DNA from: an uncultured Clostridia bacterium | Lineage (GTDB): Bacteria > Bacillota > Clostridia > Saccharofermentanales > Saccharofermentanaceae | Length of the DNA: 42,192 nt | NCBI GenBank assembly: GCA_946187935.1 | Contig: CAMHSJ010000014.1 | Span: 1-42,192, forward strand | Direction: 5' to 3' | Translations under genes and position numbers: made by a program | Shown here: piece by piece, positions 10,640-20,742 of the stretch | How the letters are laid out: every line of letters begins with the position of its first letter | Numbering within the stretch: position 1 is the stretch's first letter | The notes under the pieces: model-generated | Database searches by the model: none | Seen by the model: only the letters and a program-made list of their open reading frames with translations | What the model was told of the DNA's origin: nothing

Positions 10640-11538
10640 ATGAAAGAACGCTCCATCTTAATGACAATGCCCGTATAGTTGTCCTGTCTTTTGTTCTTCT
10701 TGTTCCTGATGGCATACTTTAATCTCTCTGCTGAAGTCCTTGCGGCATTCTGAGGCTGAACATATTTCTTGAGCTTTTCTAACGGGATAGTATCAGTAAC
10801 GCCGTCTGAACAAACGATAATGATGTCGTCCTCGTAGAGCCTTAACGGTTTTGACGTCTTAAGGATATTGCAGTTGTAATTGCCGACAAAATCTATAAGT
10901 CCCCTGGCCCTGTTGTCTAAGTAAGCATCTCTTGTGGTCATGTTGCCTTCAGCCATCTTCTGGATAATGGCAGATACGTAATTCTGCTTCTGGTTAAGGA
11001 GAGTGACCTTGTTATCACGGAGCAGGATTATGTTGCTGTCTCCGAGACTGTAAAAATGCATGAAGTTATCCTTTATGTGGACAAGAACCAGAGTAGCGCC
11101 GCTTCCAAGCTTATACTTCTCGTAGACCTTATCAGAGATATCCTTAATGACAGCTGCCGTAGCTTCGGGATCGTCAAAATCAAGAGGATAATGCTCTTTA
11201 AGTGTCTGTGTCGTAAACCTTGACACAACTTCGCCGTCAGGCAATCCTCCCATTCCGTCAGAAACACAGCATATGACACCATTTGCGGCGTAATCAGGCA
11301 TGGATGATATGTAGAACGAGTCTTCCTGCTTTTCGCGTTTGCCCCTCTCGAGAAAATAGGATATCTCAGGAAGGAGGAAGTCATCGCCTTTGCTTATGAT
11401 CTTCTTCTTAAATGTCATCACATTGATGAAAAGGATGATAGCGATGTAAAAGAAAGACATGACCGCAACAACAAACAGCACTCCGGCGGTGCCGAGCAGC
11501 TCGGACATCCTGTCTGTCAATATGCCAAATTCAATCAT
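10636..11538 (-). CDS. Membrane-anchored PP2C-family protein phosphatase
   Basis: The protein is a metal-dependent Ser/Thr phosphatase of the PPM/PP2C type. Of 300 residues, about 15-42 form a transmembrane helix, so the catalytic domain is anchored and probably cytoplasmic. All PP2C metal sites are present: KQEDSFYI (about 72), CVSDGMGGLPDGE (about 93-105), GSGATLVLV, LGDSNIILL, ICSDGVTDTI (about 242) and RQDNYTGIVI at the end. No Hanks-type kinase gene is next to it, although prkC/stp pairs are common in Firmicutes. It overlaps the DUF624 gene by 8 bases and the degenerate PP2C gene by 4, so all three should be made together. Confidence 0.9.
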
Positions 11539-12496
11539 CTGTTATTTCGTCTTCTGTATCGCCGGGTTCAAAAGGCTCTTCGTCTTCCTCTTCCCGCTTG
11601 GGTGCAGGCATGAACTTGTGGAGCAATGAACCGGTGTAATAAGCATTTAGATAATGCATGGTACCCAGAATAAGGAAGAAATACAAGAAAACATAGAGCC
11701 CGACCGTCAGATAAGACGTGTACATAAGAAGCACGAACGGTATGACTACCAGCACGACGATGTTAAGGACTATCATCGCAAAGCTCGGGCCGAAGCTCAG
11801 TATGAAGAAGAAAAATGCATTCTTATAGATCAAGTGAAGCTTAAGATCCCTTGAGACCATGATCTGATAAACGGCATTCTGTACAAAGCAGAATATGACC
11901 ATGAATGTTATCAGGAGAGTGCCGAGAAGCCAGCCCATCCTCGAGCTGAGGTTCATGTAAAAACCGAGTGAGAAGAGTATTATGCCCGTAACGACAAGTG
12001 AAACCAGCATTGCGCCAAGGCCCTGTTTCCAGTTTTCTTTAACGCCTGTCTTAAAATCATCAAGAACGGAAACGAACTCCCTGCGCCTTAAGTTCCTGTA
12101 GATCTGATTAAATCCCGCCTGGAAAGGACCTATGCAGATAAGACATGTGCTGATGAATGTCATAACGAAGAATACGATCAGGAAGAAATAGACCTGGTAA
12201 GCCGCATCCTCAGCAGCAAGGTCATTTCCCAAAGATGCATTGCCGTAAACGCCCTGGTTCACCCAGAAGGTAACGAAGTTATTAAGTTCAAGTGTGGGAC
12301 TGATCCTCGGGATAAAAAACAATGTATAAAGATAAGCTATTACCATAGAGGGGATGTTGAAAATGACAAAGAGCATGTTAGAGCTCATTATCTTCAGTAT
12401 GTGAGTCCATAAAGAACTGAAGAAAGTAAAGACCGGACCATGCTCTACTTCAACATATTCGACTTCTTTATTATCGTTCTTCTTGAATAAAGACAT
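11531..12496 (-). CDS. DUF624 (YesL-like) multi-pass membrane protein
   Basis: The 321-residue protein has about six transmembrane segments between residues 35 and 285 and an acidic cytoplasmic tail (about 298-321, rich in Glu and Asp). The segment GPFQAGFNQIYRNLRRREFVSVLDD followed by FKTGVKENWKQG (residues about 123-160) matches the YesL/DUF624 family, whose biochemical role is unknown. Family members often sit near sugar transporters. Here the gene is instead joined by TAATG to trmFO upstream and by an 8-base overlap to the PP2C gene downstream. An unusual soluble-looking loop, about 70-100, includes VNQGVYGNASLG. Confidence 0.78.
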   Translation of the reverse strand: MSLFKKNDNKEVEYVEVEHGPVFTFFSSLWTHILKIMSSNMLFVIFNIPSMVIAYLYTLFFIPRISPTLELNNFVTFWVNQGVYGNASLGNDLAAEDAAYQVYFFLIVFFVMTFISTCLICIGPFQAGFNQIYRNLRRREFVSVLDDFKTGVKENWKQGLGAMLVSLVVTGIILFSLGFYMNLSSRMGWLLGTLLITFMVIFCFVQNAVYQIMVSRDLKLHLIYKNAFFFFILSFGPSFAMIVLNIVVLVVIPFVLLMYTSYLTVGLYVFLYFFLILGTMHYLNAYYTGSLLHKFMPAPKREEEDEEPFEPGDTEDEITDD

Positions 12497-13848
12497 TATA
12501 AACTCCTAAATCCTCTTATTTCTTCCGCCAAAGAACCTATCTGCTCAAGCGACCTTGCGGCAAATGCCTCATTTCTGTCCTTCTTGCCTGTCTTGCCCCT
12601 AAACTTGCCGGGCACAGGAGAGCAGATACCGAAATTGGCATTCATGGGAACGAATTTCTTAACACCGGGATCAGATACATATAAAGCCATGGCTCCGATA
12701 ACAGTCTCGGCATCAGGCGCCTTACTAAGCTCAAGTCCAAGGCATCTTAATGAAGCATAAAGACCTGCAAGATATCCTGAGGCGGTGGATTCTATATATC
12801 CTTCAACTCCTGTTATCTGTCCCGCAAAGAAGATATCCTCATTATTCCTTAAAGAATACTTGGATGTAAGGCATGTGGGCGAATTAAGGTAAGTATTGCG
12901 GTGCATTACACCCATCCTGTAGTACTCAGCATTTTCAAGGCCGGGTATCATGCCGAAGACCCTCTTCTGCTCAGGCCACTTGAGCCTTGTCTGGAATCCT
13001 ACCAGATTAAACATCGTCTTCGCGCTGTCATCCTGGCGGAGCTGAAGGCATGCATAAGGCTCTTTTCCGGTTTTGGGATCGATGAGGCCAACAGGCTTCA
13101 GAGGGCCGAACCTCATGGTGTCCTCTCCCCTTCTGGCCATAACTTCAATGGGCATGCATCCCTCGAAAACGATCTCTTTGTCAAAGCCCTTGACCTCAGC
13201 CTGCTCGGCCGTAACAAGTTCATTTCTGAATGCTATGTACTCTTCTTTTGTCATAGGACAGTTGATGTAGTCATCACCGCCCTTGCCGTATCTTGATGCC
13301 TTGAAGGCCTTGGTCATATCGATCGAATCGTAAGTGACGATAGGTGCAGCCGCATCAAAGAAATGAAGGTCATTCTCACCCGTGAGCTTTCTAATGTTCT
13401 CGTAGAGTTCACCTGAAGTAAGAGGACCTGTTGCAACTATCGTGATATTTCCGTCAGAAGGAATGTCAGTTACCTCTTCAGATATTACATTGATCAGAGG
13501 ATTATTCCTTATGGCTTCAGTAATGAAACCTGAGAACTCAGCCCTGTCAACGGCAAGAGCGCCGCCTGCAGGAACGCTCGAATGATCTGCAGCCCTCATT
13601 ATAAGTGAATCAAGCCTTCTGAGTTCTTCTTTAAGAAGACCTATCGCATTGGACAATGCTGCGGCACGGAGCGAATTGCTGCATACGAGCTCGGCAAAAT
13701 CCTCCGAATGGTGAGCAGGGGTATACGCCTTGGGCTTCATCTCATAAAGGTTGACCTTTATCCCGAATGAAGCAATGAGGTTAGCAGCCTCGCATCCTGC
13801 AAGACCTGCACCTATTACGTTTATGGTCTTACCCTCTTTACTTGGCAT
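12496..13848 (-). CDS. trmFO: Folate-dependent tRNA (uracil-54-C5)-methyltransferase
   Basis: TrmFO uses methylenetetrahydrofolate and FAD to make ribothymidine at position 54 of tRNA. The 450-residue protein has the FAD site VIGAGLAGCEAA (about 11-22), the redox/nucleophilic Cys region ELVCSNSLR (about 53-61), and late motifs GQITGVEGYIEST and NANFGICSP. The ATG lies 11 bases inside the end of topA, an arrangement (topA-trmFO) common in Firmicutes. The stop overlaps the DUF624 start as TAATG. Confidence 0.97.
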   Translation of the reverse strand: MPSKEGKTINVIGAGLAGCEAANLIASFGIKVNLYEMKPKAYTPAHHSEDFAELVCSNSLRAAALSNAIGLLKEELRRLDSLIMRAADHSSVPAGGALAVDRAEFSGFITEAIRNNPLINVISEEVTDIPSDGNITIVATGPLTSGELYENIRKLTGENDLHFFDAAAPIVTYDSIDMTKAFKASRYGKGGDDYINCPMTKEEYIAFRNELVTAEQAEVKGFDKEIVFEGCMPIEVMARRGEDTMRFGPLKPVGLIDPKTGKEPYACLQLRQDDSAKTMFNLVGFQTRLKWPEQKRVFGMIPGLENAEYYRMGVMHRNTYLNSPTCLTSKYSLRNNEDIFFAGQITGVEGYIESTASGYLAGLYASLRCLGLELSKAPDAETVIGAMALYVSDPGVKKFVPMNANFGICSPVPGKFRGKTGKKDRNEAFAARSLEQIGSLAEEIRGFRSL

Positions 13849-15976
13849 CTGACTTCTTCCTCTGGTTGGTAACGCAGTCCTTGTTAGCGCATCTCGGATA
13901 GACCTTCTTGCCGTAGTGCTTTAATACCATGTACGAACCGCACTCAGGGCAGGTCTTGCCCTCAACGGGAAGATCCCATGAGATGAAGTCACACTCAGGG
14001 TTATCGCCCTTCTTATCACATGTATAGAAGACCTTGCCCCTGTACTTCTTGGACCTGTGAGAGATAAGTCCGCTTCCGCACTTTGGACACTTGCCCTTGG
14101 CCTGTACTTCGATATTCTTGGTGTAATTACATGTCGGGAAGTTAGAGCAGGCAACAAACTTGCCGTATCTTCCGTCCTTTATTATCAGTTCATTTCCGCA
14201 GAGCGGGCATGTCTCACCGGTCTTCTCAGGTACGATCTCGATCTTCTCTATAGAATCCTGTGCGAGCTTTACCTGCTTGTCAAACTCAGGATAGAAATCG
14301 CTTAATACTTTCTCCCACTCGACGCCGCCTTCTTCAACCTTATCAAGAGAAGACTCCATGTCAGCGGTAAATCCGACATCTACGATCTCAGAGAAGTTGT
14401 CTCCGAGCATATTGGTAACGAGCTTGCCGAGATCTGTGATCTTAAGGAGCCTGCCCTCCTTCTCGATATACTGTCTGTCTAAGATAGTCGAGATAGTAGG
14501 AGCATATGTTGAAGGCCTTCCGATACCGTTCTCTTCCAAAGCCTTGATAAGCGTTGCTTCGGTATAGTGCGGAGGAGGAGTTGTGAACTTCTGCTCGCCT
14601 GTAACGTCAAGGTTCTTTAATTCCTGTCCTTCAGTAAGCTCAGGAAGCTTAACCTTGGTGTTTTCCTCATCATCGTCCTTCTTGTTCTCATCTGCAACGT
14701 CAGCATAGAGGACCAGAAATCCCTTGAACTTAACGGTCTCGCCTGATGTCCTGAATACCTGTCTTCCGCAATGAGCCTCAACAGATACCGTATCGACCTT
14801 GGCGGATGCCATTTGGGTTGCAAGGAATCTGTCCCAGATAAGCGAATAGAGCTTAAACTGGTCAGAAGACAGTGATGACCTTATGGATACAGGATCAAGA
14901 TCAAAGTGCGTAGGTCTTATTGCTTCGTGCGCATCCTGTGAAGTGTTCTTATTCTTATAGACTCTCCTGCTGCTGGATAAGTATTCCTTGCCGAACCTTG
15001 AAACGATGAGATCCTTGGCAGCCATGTAGGCTTCATCAGAGATCCTCACTGAGTCTGTTCTGATATAGGATACAAGAGCAGTCTGGCCTGAGCCTGCGAT
15101 CTCGACACCTTCGTAGAGCTGCTGGGCAACGGACATCGTCTTCTTGGAAGAGAACCCTAATCTTCTTGAAGCTTCCTGCTGGAGCGTTGACGTCGTAAAC
15201 GGAGGATAAGGCTTTCTGTCCCTTGTACCGCGCTTAACTGATACGACATTGAAAGGATTGCCCTTGACCTCCGAAAGGACCTTGTTGCATTCCTCCTCTG
15301 TTGTAAGCTTGTTCTTTACGACCTTATCGCCTTCCAGGATACCGAAATAGCTCATGAGGAACTTGTCAGACTTATTGCCGGGTGTAAGAAGCGCCTTGAT
15401 AAGCCAGTATTCTTCAGGCTTAAATGCATCTATCTCTGCATCACGGTCCATAACGATCTTTGTTGCAACAGACTGTACTCTTCCAGCAGAAAGGCCCTTG
15501 CGGATCTTCTTCCAGAGAAGAGGAGACAGCTGATAGCCCACCAGTCTGTCTAATATCCTTCGTGCCTGCTGGGCATTTGCAAGATTCATATTGATGGGCT
15601 TGGGATTGGCAATAGCCTCGGATACAGCCTTCTTGGTGATCTCATTAAAGGTTATCCTGCAGTTGGAATCAGGATCGATCTTTAAGACCTTGGCAAGATG
15701 CCATGCAATAGCTTCTCCTTCGCGGTCAGGGTCCGTTGCGAGATATATCTCGTCTGCATTCTCAGCGAGCTTCTTAAGATCTCTTACGACCTTCTCCTTT
15801 CCCTTCATGGTTATGTATAAGGGCTTGAAATTCTTGTTAACATCAACTCCCAGATTACCTGAAGGCAGATCTCTTATGTGGCCTAAAGATGCCGTGATCT
15901 GATAATCGGGACCCAAATACCTGCCTATTGTCTTGGACTTGGCAGGAGACTCTACTATTACTAACTTTTTACCCAT
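13838..15976 (-). CDS. topA: DNA topoisomerase I (type IA)
   Basis: TopA relaxes negative supercoils by transient cleavage of one strand. I start it at the ATG at 15976 (AAGGA 7 bases before it), giving 712 residues beginning MGKKLVIVESPAKSK. The Toprim domain is N-terminal (VESPAKSKTI; DPDREGEAIAWH). The catalytic Tyr is in SYIRTDS near residue 302. Three C-terminal zinc ribbons follow: CPLCG...CSNFPTC, CPKCG...CDKKGDNPEC and CPECG...CANKDC. It is preceded by dprA, the usual yifB-dprA-topA-trmFO order of Firmicutes. Confidence 0.97.
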   Translation of the reverse strand: MGKKLVIVESPAKSKTIGRYLGPDYQITASLGHIRDLPSGNLGVDVNKNFKPLYITMKGKEKVVRDLKKLAENADEIYLATDPDREGEAIAWHLAKVLKIDPDSNCRITFNEITKKAVSEAIANPKPINMNLANAQQARRILDRLVGYQLSPLLWKKIRKGLSAGRVQSVATKIVMDRDAEIDAFKPEEYWLIKALLTPGNKSDKFLMSYFGILEGDKVVKNKLTTEEECNKVLSEVKGNPFNVVSVKRGTRDRKPYPPFTTSTLQQEASRRLGFSSKKTMSVAQQLYEGVEIAGSGQTALVSYIRTDSVRISDEAYMAAKDLIVSRFGKEYLSSSRRVYKNKNTSQDAHEAIRPTHFDLDPVSIRSSLSSDQFKLYSLIWDRFLATQMASAKVDTVSVEAHCGRQVFRTSGETVKFKGFLVLYADVADENKKDDDEENTKVKLPELTEGQELKNLDVTGEQKFTTPPPHYTEATLIKALEENGIGRPSTYAPTISTILDRQYIEKEGRLLKITDLGKLVTNMLGDNFSEIVDVGFTADMESSLDKVEEGGVEWEKVLSDFYPEFDKQVKLAQDSIEKIEIVPEKTGETCPLCGNELIIKDGRYGKFVACSNFPTCNYTKNIEVQAKGKCPKCGSGLISHRSKKYRGKVFYTCDKKGDNPECDFISWDLPVEGKTCPECGSYMVLKHYGKKVYPRCANKDCVTNQRKKSDAK

Positions 15977-16014
15977 GTTCTTTTCCTTAATCGCTTTATA
16001 TATATAATTCATCA

Positions 16015-17241
16015 TTATACAATTGTCAAAGCATATTTTCCGTTCTCATCACATATCTGTCCGGAGCACTGCATAGATATAACGAGCCTGGATAATCTGT
16101 AGAACGGCAATGCAATGCTGCTGCATAACTCATCTATGTTCCTGGGTCCTATGCTTAGTTCATCCTTGATTATCACCTTCCATTCATCATCAGACATTGC
16201 TTCAGGATCTGTGTCTGCTTTCTTCCTGACTCTTAAGATCTCACTGGCAACAGCAGACGGAAGATCCTTTGCCTTAGAGTCATCAAAGAGATTGGGACAC
16301 TCGAGCCTTCTGTAAAGGATAGCCTCGGTAACGCTGTCTATAACGTTATCAGGAGACAGCAACACCTTGGCACCGTCCTCTATTAGCTTCATGCCTCCCT
16401 TCGCTTTTGAGAAGTAGATGCTGTTCGGCAATACGAATACATCCTTACCCTGCGAAGCCGCAAAAGATGCAGTATGAAGTGTCCCCGATATCTCACCGGC
16501 CTCCATTATCATGCAGCAGTCAGACAGCCCTGCAATAAGCCTGTTCCTTGAGGGAAAATACTGCCTTAAGACCTGCATTCCCGGAGGCATCTCAGAGATA
16601 ACAAGTCCCTGGGCAGTTATCTGAGCATAAACATCCTGGTTCTCCGGAGGATAGATCCTCTCAGGTCCTCCTGCCAATACTGCCACAGTGCTGCCCGGTT
16701 TGTTAACAGCTCCCAAATGAGCGCTCCTGTCAGTTCCAAGCGCCATGCCTGAAACTATAGTGATCCCCTTTTCGCTAAGTTCAGATGAGAATTTCTCCGC
16801 AGCATAGAGAGCATATTTGCTCGCATCACGGGAACCTACGCAGCACGCGCTCCCGCATAAGCTCATGTCTTTAAGCAGATCCCTTCTGCCTTTGCCGAAG
16901 AACACCTGCGGCATACCTGACTGGACTCTGAAATTATACGGATAGTCCTTATCAAGAGAAGAAACCGTAAATATGTTATTCTTCACCATCAGCTCGGCAT
17001 AACCGTCAGCAACCTTCCTTATTATGCCTTCCCTGGCTTTGAGGCCAAGGATCTTATCCTTTAAGCTGCCATCTATATCAAATGAATCAGCATCCTTAAA
17101 CCTTTCAAAGTCAGAAAGCTCCCTGTAACTTGATATTATCCCTGAAGACAGGAGCTTTCTTACTGATCTGAAATCCATCTTGGTTGTCATCTTTATGGCG
17201 ACATACATAAGATCCGCCATTACTTCTTTGCTTATATCCAA
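16015..17241 (-). CDS. dprA: DNA-processing protein DprA
   Basis: DprA binds incoming single-stranded DNA and loads RecA during transformation, and it is widely conserved even in species not known to be competent. The 408-residue protein has an N-terminal helical region (1-105), a Rossmann-like core with CVGSRDASKYAL, GITIVSGMALGTDRSAH (the GxA...D..AH motif) and YFPSRNRLIAGLS. It ends with a small winged-helix-like domain (about 345-408). It starts 11 bases after the yifB stop. Confidence 0.95.
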   Translation of the reverse strand: MDISKEVMADLMYVAIKMTTKMDFRSVRKLLSSGIISSYRELSDFERFKDADSFDIDGSLKDKILGLKAREGIIRKVADGYAELMVKNNIFTVSSLDKDYPYNFRVQSGMPQVFFGKGRRDLLKDMSLCGSACCVGSRDASKYALYAAEKFSSELSEKGITIVSGMALGTDRSAHLGAVNKPGSTVAVLAGGPERIYPPENQDVYAQITAQGLVISEMPPGMQVLRQYFPSRNRLIAGLSDCCMIMEAGEISGTLHTASFAASQGKDVFVLPNSIYFSKAKGGMKLIEDGAKVLLSPDNVIDSVTEAILYRRLECPNLFDDSKAKDLPSAVASEILRVRKKADTDPEAMSDDEWKVIIKDELSIGPRNIDELCSSIALPFYRLSRLVISMQCSGQICDENGKYALTIV

Positions 17242-17252
17242 AACTCACCTCC

Positions 17253-18791
17253 TCATATCTCACGAGGTCTGAACATACAGGCCTCCGACACATCATCTGA
17301 AGACACGTCTGCTCGCCCTTCCATATCTGCTATCGTCCTCGAACACCTCAAGATCTTCGTAAACCCTCTGGCAGAGAACATACCGCTCGCAGCGAGCTCA
17401 GTTGCATATGAAACAACGTCAAACGGTATTCTCATAAGATTAGGAAGGTCTTCTGATGCAACAGTCGCGTTGAATCCTCCTCCGAATTCCCTGTATCGCT
17501 CCTTCTGTATCTGCCAGACTTCTTCTATCTTCTCTTTCCAGTAAGGACTCTGTGCCTTAAGTCCTGTGCCCGTGTAGATCATCTCCATATCCTGTCTTGA
17601 TATCGTCCTAATCTCACTGAACAGATCGATCCTCTCAAGAAAAGGTCCGTTGATATTTGCCAGATAGTTCCTTCTTGAAGTAAGAGTGCATCTGCACCTT
17701 CCGCCCTTCTCATAGAACAGTCCGCATCTGCACGGGTTTCCCGCTCCGACAAATATGAAATCAGAAGGGAAAGAATAAGACACGCCCTTCTTAAACAGCA
17801 CGACCTTGCGCTCTTCAAGAGGTTTTCTCAGAGACTGTATTAAGTCTGACTTAAACTCGCTTATCTCATCAGCAAACAATATCCCCCTGTTAGCCAGTTC
17901 CAGTTCACCGGGCGACAGATCTGATGAGCTTCCGATAAGACCTGTAAGGCTTATCTGCGGTGATATCGCCCTGTATGGTCTAATGCGGCTATACTTAAGC
18001 CCTCTTATGTCTGAAGACTGATCCAATACTGAATAGCACTCCGGTATCTCATCGTCTCCCAAAGGCGGCATCAGTCCAGCAATTATCCTGCCTGCAATTG
18101 TCTTGCCGGACCCGGGAGAACCCAACAGGAGCAGGTTGTGAAACCCTGCCGCCGACAGCACCAATGCCCTCTTGGTCTTCTCCTGTCCCTTAAGGCACGC
18201 GATATCGGGATAGTCCTCTGAATAATCAGCTGATACAGAATCGTCTATCAGATACACTGACGGCTTATAAGAACCATTCTCGAAAAGAGCACACACTTCC
18301 TTAAGACTGCCCGCGAGCATGCAGCAAAGCCCCGTACACCTCGCGCCTGACTCTTCCTGCAAAGGCACTATTCTGTAAGAGAACTCTTCATTCCTTGCTT
18401 CCTTGAGCCTTACAACGGCATTAGGCGTAGAATACAGTTTGCCGTCCAAGCCTAATTCCCCCTCGAAATAAGCTTTGCCCATAGGTTCAGGTATCTGGCC
18501 TGATGCAAACAGTATCCCCATTGCCATAGCAAGATCGAAACCTGATCCTGACTTATGCATATATGCAGGACTGATACTGATAGTAATGTGCCCCTTAGGA
18601 CACTTAAAGCCTGACGACTGTATTGCCGTCAGGACCCTTCCTCTTGCTTCCCTTATGGACGAATCACAAAGTCCGATGACCGAGAATGTCGGCAGTCCGG
18701 GCATCACCGATACTTCTATCTCAGCCATTACTCCCATCGTCCCTTCGGTAAAGCAGGAATACACTTTCGAAAGTCTTCCTTTACTTGTCAT
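17253..18791 (-). CDS. YifB/ComM-family Mg-chelatase-like AAA+ ATPase
   Basis: ComM in gamma-proteobacteria is a helicase that promotes branch migration in transformation; the Firmicute homologues are usually called YifB. I start it at the ATG at 18791, which follows AAGGAGG by 8 bases, giving 512 residues. Domains are an N-terminal Lon-protease-like ChlI segment (about 10-165), an AAA+ core with Walker A GSPGSGKT (about 222) and Walker B GILFADEISE, and a C-terminal Mg_chelatase segment. A cysteine cluster CRCGLF...GRCRC is seen after the Walker B, as is usual for the family. It leads the run yifB-dprA-topA-trmFO. Confidence 0.93.
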   Translation of the reverse strand: MTSKGRLSKVYSCFTEGTMGVMAEIEVSVMPGLPTFSVIGLCDSSIREARGRVLTAIQSSGFKCPKGHITISISPAYMHKSGSGFDLAMAMGILFASGQIPEPMGKAYFEGELGLDGKLYSTPNAVVRLKEARNEEFSYRIVPLQEESGARCTGLCCMLAGSLKEVCALFENGSYKPSVYLIDDSVSADYSEDYPDIACLKGQEKTKRALVLSAAGFHNLLLLGSPGSGKTIAGRIIAGLMPPLGDDEIPECYSVLDQSSDIRGLKYSRIRPYRAISPQISLTGLIGSSSDLSPGELELANRGILFADEISEFKSDLIQSLRKPLEERKVVLFKKGVSYSFPSDFIFVGAGNPCRCGLFYEKGGRCRCTLTSRRNYLANINGPFLERIDLFSEIRTISRQDMEMIYTGTGLKAQSPYWKEKIEEVWQIQKERYREFGGGFNATVASEDLPNLMRIPFDVVSYATELAASGMFSARGFTKILRCSRTIADMEGRADVSSDDVSEACMFRPREI

Positions 18792-19016
18792 AAGTTTTAC
18801 CTCCTTACCAAAAGCATACACTCGGAAAGGGGGTAAAAAATGCGACAAAATCATACAAAAACCGACAAATCGAGACGAAAGCCGGCTTGTGGATAAACAC
18901 GCATAGAATGAGCATGAGTCTGTTTCTGTAACTAATCTGTAAATTGAGTGTTCACAATATTACGCCTTCTTTTCTAAGGGGTATTATTTACTCATATAAA
19001 TCCTTAGGAGGTGCCT

Positions 19017-20594
19017 ATGAAACTGCATATCAAAACCATCAGCGTGGTCACTACTGCAGGATTATTGTTCACACTGATGTCTTCGATTCCTGTAAATGCT
19101 TCAACAAATATAGCTGTTAGTTCAGCCAATTTCCCTGATCAGGAATTTAGAGAGTATGTTTACGAATATTGTGATGGTAACCATAACGGTTTTTTAACCC
19201 AAGAAGAAATCGATGAAGTGGATACTATTTCTGTCTATGATACCAACATCAAAGATCTTACGGGAATAGGATACTTTACAAAACTCGAATACCTCATTTG
19301 TTTTAATAATCAGCTGACCACTCTTGATACCAGCAATAACAAGAATCTTACATTCATTGATTGCAGCGGAAACAATCTGACTTCGATCAACGTTAAAGCA
19401 AACACAAAACTTCAATACCTTGCATGCTACGACAATAATCTGAAATCATTAGATATAAGCGGAAATCCAAGTCTTATGTATCTTGAAGCCCAGAACAATC
19501 AGATTGCCACACTCAACATCAGCAATAATAATAATCTTTTGATGGCATATAAGTATGGTGATACTTTCGATTGTGATGAAAACGGTATTGGATACGATTA
19601 TGGTGAAGAAGGCAGTGGTGTGTTTTTTGTCGATAAAACGACTAAAATCGTCACGACCAAAGACAGCATCGTCTTATCCGGTACTGCACATGTCCAGAAT
19701 GTCGGCGACCAGACAGCTACTTTTAATGACGGAGTTCTTAAACTTGGAACACGCGGCAGAAGCCTCAGAATGGAATCCATAACGATCAACTTTGTGAACA
19801 ACACGGGTTATGCCGGTGGTATGGAATATAGGGTTCACATCCAGAATATCGGATGGACCGATTGGATGCCGGCCGGCTCATTTGCAGGAACAAGAGGACA
19901 AGCTCTGCGTCTAGAAGGAATTGAGATCCGTCTGACTGGCGACCTGGCTAATTTCTACAGTGTTCAGTATTGCGCCCACATTCAGGACTATGGAGATGGT
20001 CAGGGATGGGTTCGTGACGGCGCCTTAGCAGGTACAACCGGTGAATCCAAGAGAGTTGAAGAGATACGTGTAAGAGTTGTTCCCTTCAATTCAGCTCAGA
20101 GTGCTGACGTCGCTTACCGTGTACACAGACAGGATTACGGCTGGGAGACGGCTTGGATCTCAGGCGGAAAGACATCGGGCACTACAGGACAGTCAAAGAG
20201 ACTCGAATCTATCGAACTCAATCTTTCAGGCAATACAGCACCTTACTCAGGTGGCATCAGATACTGCACACATGTACAGAATATAGGCTGGCAAGGCTGG
20301 AAGTATGATGGCGAGCTTTCAGGCACACAGGGACAGTCACTGAGACTGGAAGCCATTAAGATCGAACTTACAGGCGAAATGGCAAATCACTACGATGTTT
20401 ATTACAGAGTACATGCTCAGAACTATGGATGGCTTGGTTGGGCTGTTAATGGCGAGATGAGCGGTACATCAGGTCAGTCTTTAAGACTTGAAGCTATACA
20501 GATCGTCTTGGTACCTAAGGGAGGCACGCCGCCCACATCATATGATGGAGTTCCAAATTCAGATCTTGGTCCAGCTGTTATAGCAATCAGGTAA
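19017..20594 (+). CDS. Secreted leucine-rich-repeat and ChW-repeat surface protein
   Basis: The 525-residue protein starts at the ATG at 19017, with AGGAGG 5 bases upstream. A signal peptide (about 1-29, ending VNAS) is followed by a FPDQEFREYV entry motif and an EF-hand-like Ca loop DGNHNGFLTQEE (about 53-64). Four or so leucine-rich repeats (about 75-175) share patterns such as LEYLICFNNQLTTLD. From about 215 to 510 there are six ChW (clostridial hydrophobic) repeats of about 47 residues, each with a GW or GxGW pair and a GTxGQSLRLE core; the first is degenerate. ChW proteins are secreted, and roles in binding polysaccharide or host material have been proposed. No LPXTG or dockerin is present. 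The gene stands alone with its own terminator. Confidence 0.88.
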   Translation: MKLHIKTISVVTTAGLLFTLMSSIPVNASTNIAVSSANFPDQEFREYVYEYCDGNHNGFLTQEEIDEVDTISVYDTNIKDLTGIGYFTKLEYLICFNNQLTTLDTSNNKNLTFIDCSGNNLTSINVKANTKLQYLACYDNNLKSLDISGNPSLMYLEAQNNQIATLNISNNNNLLMAYKYGDTFDCDENGIGYDYGEEGSGVFFVDKTTKIVTTKDSIVLSGTAHVQNVGDQTATFNDGVLKLGTRGRSLRMESITINFVNNTGYAGGMEYRVHIQNIGWTDWMPAGSFAGTRGQALRLEGIEIRLTGDLANFYSVQYCAHIQDYGDGQGWVRDGALAGTTGESKRVEEIRVRVVPFNSAQSADVAYRVHRQDYGWETAWISGGKTSGTTGQSKRLESIELNLSGNTAPYSGGIRYCTHVQNIGWQGWKYDGELSGTQGQSLRLEAIKIELTGEMANHYDVYYRVHAQNYGWLGWAVNGEMSGTSGQSLRLEAIQIVLVPKGGTPPTSYDGVPNSDLGPAVIAIR

Positions 20595-20674
20595 CTATTT
20601 AACAAGAACAATGGTGAGCTTGCATCAATCTTGGTTGCAAAAATAACCGAATAAATCTTATTACCATAAATCAG

Positions 20675-20707
20675 AAAAGCCTTTGGGAACAATCTCAAAG
20701 GCTTTTT
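20675..20707 (+). terminator. Terminator after the LRR/ChW gene, probably bidirectional
   Basis: A perfect 11-bp stem AAAAGCCTTTG / CAAAGGCTTTT encloses a 10-base loop and ends in TTTTT on the plus strand. On the minus strand it also ends in a T-rich arm and lies about 35 bases after the antitoxin gene stop, so it can serve both convergent genes. Confidence 0.85.
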
Positions 20708-20742
20708 CATTGATTTGTCTATACGAACTTCTTTGCTAAGGA

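Noticed and set aside
18840..18896. A possible 18-codon leader frame (MRQNHTKTDK...) after GGGGG, upstream of the LRR/ChW gene
   Set aside because: It is too short to support, ends over 100 bases before the next gene and shows no attenuator structure.
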